From Lepisosteus oculatus (Eukaryota; Chordata; Actinopteri; Semionotiformes; Lepisosteidae), in assembly GCF_040954835.1 (NCBI RefSeq), contig NC_090697.1:27211001-27275000 (forward strand): a stretch of 64,000 nucleotides of DNA, in the 5' to 3' direction. The position numbers and the translations under genes are program-made. How positions within the stretch are numbered: position 1 is the stretch's first letter; each line of letters opens with the position of its first letter. Shown here piece after piece: positions 34,501 through 43,500 of this stretch. The notes beneath the pieces are model-generated. The model did no database searches. It was given only the letters and a program-made list of their open reading frames with translations, and was not told the origin of the DNA.

Positions 34501-37500
34501 AGGAAGAAAGTCAGGAATATATCCCCCGATATTCTTTAATGCTTTGTTCTTTTCAACACAGAACTGCCTACCTGAGTTTTTTGTAACTTGTCGGAATAGG
34601 GGAAAACAGGATATTGCAACCTGTGCCTTCTGGTAAAAGAGATGATGATGCACAGAACAGCCAATTACTTTATCATACAGGGCAGGAATTAATCTATGCG
34701 CAGTGTTGGAGATTAGATGTCTGTATATTACATCTCTGTAATGTACTCTTTTTAATCAACGATTACTTTAATGCAAAAGAATACTGTATACACTCAACGC
34801 TTTTTAGAAGAAAGAAACAATGCTGGGTGGTTGTAAAGAGAAAAGCATGCCTCCTGAACCATGAGAGAGGGGGTGGGGCAGTATGTCTTATTTTATGTAA
34901 TCTGCTAGGCTCTGTGGGACAGGGCAAGGCAGTACAGCTGGCTTGGCTACACCGTCGAGTGCAGAAAGCACTGACACACAGGCCCCAAGACAGACTGCAC
35001 AGACACCCTGTGACCAAAGATGCATCAGCAATAAATGAATAAAACTGTGATTTAGCTTTGTTTTACTTCATTTCTCCTGCAGCCCCTGCACTGTGATCTT
35101 GATCACTGTGAACTGTGATCAGAATCCTGCCAGCTCGGGCTTAGAAGGTGTAAAGGATGTATTGCACAATCCACCGTGTTGCACGGAACATGATCTACCC
35201 TGCTTTCCGACTGACATCTTTATGCAAAGAGTGGTGGGAGTGTGGAGCAAGCTGCCCAACCATGTTGTTGAATCTGATACCCTGGCTTCTCTCAAGAAAC
35301 GGCTGGATGAGATCATTGACTCAATTGCTTAACTACCAAATGAGCTAGATGAGCTATATGGCATCCTCTCATCTGTAACCTCCTATTTTCTGATAGTTAA
35401 GTCATCAATGTAGAAGAACAAGACTGCAGTAAAACCAGAAACGTCTATTTTAATTAGTCATCAAAGCTGAAATTATGTAAACGCTCTACATCACTTTGCA
35501 GAATCCACCTCTGTCCAGCCCAGGACTGTGAAGTCTTCAGAGCTTTGATCGGTCAGGCAGGACAGCCATAATGCCGATTTTAATCTGCTTACCTTGAGAG
35601 CTGATACAGCAAAAAGCCTGGCAGTGTCCATTAAACAAAGACACATTCAATGTGGGAAATGCAACTTTTACATTAATTGACAGGGTTTAGGTCAGCCTAG
35701 GTGCTACACAAATGACTTTTGACACATTAAAAGCGACCTCCATGGCTCATTTCATGCAGCCTTCTTGTCTCAGTTTGTGTCTGATCTCGGAAGCATAGCT
35801 GCCCATGGTCAGTATCAGGAACGGAGACGACCTTCAGTAAAAAAAAACTGACTGTTGCTGGAGGCAGGGCTGTTCCTCTTCCTGCGGGATCAGATTTTTT
35901 TAGCCGATGACCCAGAATAGTGACCAGGGATATCTTGCTATAGGAGACGATATCCTTTGGATTAAAATGCTAAACTGAAGCCCTGACTACTTGGTCATTA
36001 AAAGACCCCTGTTCACCACTGGCCATTTCTAAACAAAATGATCCCAATTACATTCAACAGTCCACTATTAACCCCAGGAGAATAGTTTCTGGAATAAATC
36101 TAGACAGGTATAGATTAAACACTGCTACTGTGCAGCTCTTAATACGCAACATGCAGACAGCTATTATGAAGTCCTGAATCAACGGAGCAGAGCTAAATGC
36201 AGTACTTGACAGCCACTGACAAAAATCCATATTTGAGTAGAAAAGATTAAGGATAACGAGCGAGGAAGGATGAACAGCATACAGTAAGTCTAAAATACAA
36301 TGCAAAAGGGGTGATTTTTAAAACCAGTTGCGGGGGTAGCACTTTCAGCTTTAAGAAATGCTACCCACACTGATCCGTCTACAAAATCCCCTACTCACCG
36401 TAATTCAATTATGAGTGGGCTGCAGCATGCAGACCATATATGGATCACAATGAAATTAAAGCTTTAGACTATAATTTATCTAGTAAGAGAAAACCAACAA
36501 AATACTTGGATAGACAGTGACAGCTATTACTATTACTACTGCCTTATAATGACAAATGAGCAGATTAACAAATCATTGGTGTCAATAATCACTCCAGTTC
36601 AGACAACACCAGTGTTATACCACATATACTGTATCCAAAGCAAAACAAAACTGATAACACTCCCAGTGAAAATATTCCCCATTGGTCCAATACAAAAATC
36701 TGCTGATCTGTCCAAACTGAAATGGAGAGAGATGCTCATGTTTTAACCTGCCAAGGTACAGACGAGCATGATGGATTATTATAGGGTGGTAAGGAACAGC
36801 CCCCGTGCCTTGTGTGTCTAGACGATAGGTGCAGAAGGACGCACAGCCCAGTCCCCACAGTAAGCCACGTCCTCACACTCCGTCACCCAGCCGCTTGGCT
36901 TAGCCACTTCCTCAATGGTGAAAAACTGTCCACAAGAAAACAAGCAGGTACTGTACAACAATGGCTGCCCCAGCAGGATAAGTGGAACAGAGCGTCTACT
37001 TTCTGTTTGCTCCCTGTGTATACCCTCAGCCTTGTCCAATTCCTCGGGCGGGGGGTTTGACAGTCCTGCTTGCTTTCGCCAATGTAATCTCATTTTTCCG
37101 GCTTCCCCAGAAATGAGACGGAAAGGTTTTCATTTGCCATCTGTTCATGTTAAAAAGGGTCTGTTTCACAGGGCTTGGAAACAGGTTGCACTCGTTCAGC
37201 GTGAACAGTTTCTAAGGATATCTACCCAACATGACGTCAGGTTGCTGTCCTCGTGAAAGCTCCGACACAGCTAAGCTCTGAAGGATGCCTCAAGGGATAT
37301 TACAAAAAGCTCAGTATTTCGTAAAAACCACATCAAGGGATATTTATCAAGGGGCACGTAAATTTAAATCTCAGAGATATCCCATCGGGAAGGGGAGGCA
37401 AAGAAAAGCTGCATCCCCGTCCAGCTCCTGAAATCTCTGGTCTGGAAAGAACATCCCACCCCTTGAGGACACTGGGTGCAGGGTGTAGGAGTGGCGCTCA

Positions 37501-40500
37501 CAATGAAAGGGGGCTCTCTGATTGGCTGGCCTACTGAGCTACAGTGATGGGGGCGCAGAACAAGAGAGTCTGCCTGCACCTGGCTTCACGCATGCACGGC
37601 ACAAGGGCGAGAAACCGTGTGCAGGTTGACGTGGCAGGTCTCAAGAGCCCTGGAACGAAGCACACGCATAGCCTGCCCTAGGAAAGGCAAACTGACTGTG
37701 ATGATCACAGATGGTGAAGAGTCTGCATACAGGGAGGAGGCTGAAACCCTGGCAGCATGGTGCCAGGAGAACAACCTCTCTCTGAACATCAGTAAGACTA
37801 AGGAGATGATTGTGGACTATAGGAAACACCAGGAAGGACATCATACCCATCTATATCAATGGGACTTCAGTGGAGAGGGTCAGCAGTTTTAAGTTCCTGG
37901 GAGTTAACATCACAGAGGACTTAACCTGCACCCACCAAACCAACATCATGGTCAAAACAGCACGGCAGCACCTATTCTTTCTCCGCAGGCTAAAGACGTT
38001 CGGATATACAGTATGGACATATATCCAGGCCAGCTTCTACAGGTGCACTATTGTGAGCATCCCGACTGGTTGCATCACTGCCTGGTATGGGAACTGCTCT
38101 GCCCGGGATCGCAAAGTACTGCAGAGGGTGGTGAAGTCAGCGCAGCTCATTACCGGCTGTGAGCTACCAAACATCCAGGATATCTACTCGGCTAGATGTC
38201 TGAAGAAAGCCAGGTCCATACTCAAGGAACCCAGTGATCCCAGTCACAAACTGTTTTCCCTCCTACAATCCGGTTAACAGCACCAAAGCATTCGGTCAAA
38301 GTCCAACAGACTACAGAACAGCTTCTACCTCCAGGCAATAAGACTGCTAAATAGCCAACCTGCCACTTCTTCAGCAAATCACCCATAATGGCTACTGTAC
38401 ATGGACATACAGTTTTCACTGTATTCGGAATACTGCACTACTAGGACATAATATATTGCATACACCCTGGACATACAGCAGCTCTACTTATATTGAGTTT
38501 TGTCTGAGCTTATTTTATTCAATTTCTATTACATTATTTTCTATTATTTTGTAACCTTAATTTTGTGATTTTTCTCCCCCCCCCCCGGGGACCTTGTAGA
38601 AAAGACATTTAATTGCCAGCAACGACTGCTGCATGCTGCATTTTTGTGCATTTGATAACCAAACTTTGATTGACTGATGAGACCATCTCTTCCTTAATTT
38701 AAACAATCTTTAGCCTACCCCTGCAGTGTACAGCCTGGGACATTAGTACCATTCCAGATCTTTTGCTGTTATTTTTAAGCCAGTCGGTCTGCAAACGCTT
38801 ATCTGGACACGACACTGTTACTTTAATTAAACTCGGGACACTCCCCAAGTTTAGGCAGGAAGGTTTAGGCCTGTGGGATTGAAAGCTTCGTCTATCAAAA
38901 ATCAGTCCAATAAAATGCACTATATCCAAGTGCAGATGTTGAGGTAGGAAGGGAAACTTCAATCATGCAATACTTTTATTTGACAAAACTTTTAACATAG
39001 GATTCACCTAGCACCTCCTTATTTTAATAAACTCCTGCATACACTGCCTTTAAAACCAAAACTCTGTGATCCATTATAAATATAAAGTGCATTATAAAAA
39101 CAAAATACAACAGAAATCCATCTCTGGTCTATTCGGAAAAGTCACTAAAGTGCTTGCTGACATTGCATTTGTGTAACAGGGGACGCTTCTGACTGAGGGG
39201 CTCCCATCTACCTGTGCCTCATAAATATCCAGCTCTTTCATCCTTTTTAAATCCGTCTGTCATTTTATTTACATATAAGAAATTACAATTCCCTTTTAAA
39301 ATTACATGCAGGCAGAATGACTTTAAATAAATGAAAAGGGTATCTTGGAAATGAAAGCTTGCGCTATTGGGTGATTCCAGAGCTGGAACTGATGAACCCC
39401 AGTTCAGATTCTTACAAAAACCTTGTTAAACACAATGCTGCTGCAAAGCAATGAAATGATCCAAACAATTAATGCAAAAGACTACATGAATCCATAAATC
39501 AGGCTCGGAAAAGAAAAACTGATACTTGAAGATACGTTTTTAGTAGTAGTACTTAAATACTAGTTAGTTCCAACACTAGCTTTCACAGAAGCAATTCAAT
39601 AGTTAAATAATAAAACGCCCCCAGCTGGTCAGTGAATACAGTCTGTTACAGGGCTTATTGAAAATTTCCCATGAAAAAGAAATCGGGTCAAGTCTCCACT
39701 CTTAAATGGCACTCAAAGGCAAAACCTGTGGTCTATGCAACCAAATAGACAAGAGTGATAAACTCTACCTGGTAAATTTAAAAAAGGGCTGCAATTTATT
39801 CCAATGCCATCAGTACTCAAATACCAGGACAGGTAAAAATTTTAATCAGGTTTCTGATTATCCAAGTGCTGATGTGCACAACTGAATTCTCCTTCACTGT
39901 AAATACAAATACAGGTAAACCCCCTATACAACACAGAGTGAATCTGAATGCATATTCAATTTGACTCCCTTTCTCATCTGCTGTGTGTTAATGGACTGTT
40001 CCCCAGCACTGTAAACCTCCAAACCTACACAGAAACAGTTAGGGATTCACTGATGAGGCCACCTCACAGCCCGGGCTATCGGCACATAGCCATCACAAAG
40101 ACCCCCTTGTTAAGAAAGGTTCTGCATAACAGGGATGATGAGAATTTGGATGGAATGTCAGATTGATATGGTTACATTAAGAAGCTCTTGAACAAAATCC
40201 ATGAAAGTGCTTTTCATGTGATCTGAACAGACTAAAATGAACACTATGACAGCAAAAGGGCTGTTTCCCAACAAGGATCAACCTGCATTTTGCATCGTTA
40301 AAGGAAATGCAGAATCATATGACAGACAAGGCAGTGACTGGCATTCTCAGCTGAAAAGAACTATCTGGTTGTTAAAGCAATCCATGCAGAAATCAATTTA
40401 GCATTTACTGCTAAGGCAGATAAAAAGCTATAGGAGCATCTTCTGTGGACTGACAACCGACACATTCCCACATTCTTCAGAAGAGCGTTTCTACGTTTTA

Positions 40501-43500
40501 GAACTGCCGTGGTGACCTGAGTTAGTTCTGCAAAGAAGAGAGAACCAACTCTTTTAAAAGTGTGCTGTGAACAGCTCCTGAAAGTAGTTGTGTAACATGT
40601 CCACAACTTCTTACAAACTGCATTCAGTAAACAAGAATTAAAAGGAATCTTTAAAAAAATAAGACAACCATGAAAATGCCAAAGGAACATTTTACAAAAC
40701 AATAAGGAACACATTACAATCTAAAAGAAACCGAATAGCTTGCTATAATACAGAAACCAAGGTGTCTTGCAGCAACTGGCACAAACTGCCCAACTAAGAG
40801 GACAATGACATTTGAGGAACAGCTTTCCAGTGCTGTTAGCTTCAAAAGTTCAAAAGCAAACTGCTTATTCCTGGTTGAGAATTGCAGAACAATCACAAAC
40901 AAACACTAGAAATACATTTTAGACCGTTTTTAGTGGATTAGCCCTTGCAGTACTAGTGGCGATCTGTTTGCCTGGAGGTCTCATAACATTTATTTAACTG
41001 AAGAGCAGAATTATTTACTGCATAGTGAACATGCATGTTTTTAAGGCACTAAGTGGGATTTCTCTACCACAGCTACAGTAGGAAAGACTGGAAACAAGCC
41101 ATCTAGAGCTTGTCCATGTCCCACCTGAACTGTATCGCCATCACTCTACTGGAGCTGGATAGTTCTTCAAACACACTGCAGAAGAAAACAGGCTGAGCTC
41201 ATTTTTCTTATCTTATGTATGCAAATGCTGAATAACTGAAAAAGGAAAGGGCTAACCTCTACATTAAGTAAGAGCTGTCGCTCCAGCAACGTGAAGACGC
41301 ATGTGTAAAGATGAATTTGAAGACAAAGGCAGACTGTTAACTCGCAGAAGAATGACAAGAGGCAGTGAAGAAATAAAGGGCCATCTTCTCTTACTTCTAG
41401 GTGAGATGCTTTCCCCATAAGACCGGTTCAACGGTGAATTTTAAATCGCAGCACACCCAGAAATTACTTTAATTAGGCAGATGCACATGAACTCATAAAT
41501 ATACTTCTTTTTTTTTCGTAGTTCATTAATGTCAACAGTTTCCGGCTGTGGTTTGCGTGTCTGGGTCTGCCCTCATGAGTGAGAGAGAGTGTTTTTGCGA
41601 TGGAATGGTGTCCTCCCTGGGACAGGCTTGCCGGCGCAGGCTCCGGCTCCCCCCACCCAGCTCCTGAACTGGATAAAGCAGTTGGAAAATGGAAGAAAGG
41701 ATGTTTGTCCTTCCAAAGCACAGTCTGGGCCAAGTTCCTCCTGAAGGAACTGCTGTGATTCTGTGCGAAATAAACTCCCGAACATTTTTAAAAACAAGTA
41801 ATAGGTTTATTCCATGCTGGAAAAAAAAAAGAAGAAAGAAAACGCAATGTTTCGGCCGTGGAGCCTTCTTCAGGTGTTCTTTTATTGCTCACACCTGAAG
41901 AAGGCTCCACGGCCGAAACGTTGCGTTTTCTTTCTTCTTTTTTTTCCAGCATGGAATAAACCTATTACTTGTTCCTTTGCAGCCTACGCATGCTGACGCA
42001 GCTACCCACCTGAATTTTTAAAAAACATACTGCACAAAAACAACAGCATAAAATGAGGTCCTCAAATCCCACACTCATAACCAAAACCCATCTACATTGA
42101 CAGGAACAGGAATTTAAGTCATGATGTTAAATGGGCTTGTTATAAACCGATGTTTGCGGTATTCCTTACTTAAAGCACACACTGGCAACACGTTCTGGTA
42201 GCATTCTTCAGCAAGATAAGAAAATTAAATGAAGAAAAACATTTTTAGAAAGACAGTGCTACAACACTCTTTATTAGTACTAATTCATCATTTCCCCATG
42301 CTATTTTAATGCCTGCAAAATCTTCGGGTTCTTCCAGTATGAGGCAGCTATCAGAGAAAAAAAAACATGCTTTAAAATGTTCTTTTCATGAAGGCACCAC
42401 ATGAGGAAGCTGGCTTTCCCTCTGACCGAGCTCCAAAGCTCTAGTTAACAGATGCCTTTAATTCATCTGTTTGGATGTTTAGACCACTGGGAAACTTTAT
42501 GCACTCTGTCCTCAGGTTCAGAAACACTGCTCAGCAGGAAAGGGAAAGCATGCTCTTGTGCTTGTTGCTTGCCAGGATAGACTCTAGCTCCCCGGCGACC
42601 CTGTACTGATAAAGTGGTTAGAAAATGGATGGATGCTCTCAATATTGTGGCCAGTTGTGGTCACATAAAAGAACCCAACTGGAGAAGAGCAGCCACGCAT
42701 GCCCCAGGGCTTGGGGGACTGTCCTACACTGACAGGCTGAAGGAACTGAGTCTCTTTAGTCTTCAACAGAGAACACTGCGAGGAGAGCCGATACAAGTAT
42801 TTCAAATCCTCAAAGGCAACCCAGAGGATTTCATCAAAATATACTGTGAAACACCAACCAGACATCAGTGGAAACGAGGCAGAAGGGCATTTAAAACCAG
42901 CTACAGGAGGCAGGAGGAGCTCATGGGAGTGTGGAACAAGTGCCCAGCCAAGTTGTTGAAACGGATACCCTGACTTCTGAATGGCCTCCTCTCGTTTGTA
43001 GCCGTTTAAATGTTACTAATTGTGTGATGATTGTTTGACAAACAGATTCCGATGAGAATAAAGTATCAAAACACTCCCACAACGAGCTTTTTTTCTTCTT
43101 TCTATTGAGAGCCGGATAGGCGTGGTCAGTGCAGTAACAGAAACTACTACAACCGGCTTGACACCAATTAGAAATCCCATTCTGCATTTTAAATGGTGAA
43201 AAACAATTTGAGAAAGTGCTCCAGATAGAAACCTCAACTAAAAAAAAACGGCTGAGGCGCATACCAACAACGCCCACTCCAATTAACACCACTGCAAAAA
43301 AAAAACTCGATTCCAAACTTTGTCCTCAATAATAAACTTAACTCTCCCGGTAATATGATACTCCCTGCTTGAGTGCCCAATGGCCTGTTCGCGTTAACCC
43401 TTCAAGTCTGCTCAAGTGCAATTCTGAATGTGCGACACATACTTCACAAGTACACGGCCACATCGTGGATTACACCGAGCAACAACTCTCTTTCACGAAG

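Noticed and set aside
35770..35830. Possible 5S rRNA gene
   Set aside because: Only part of the 5S internal promoter is present, with several changes, and it continues into a SINE body.
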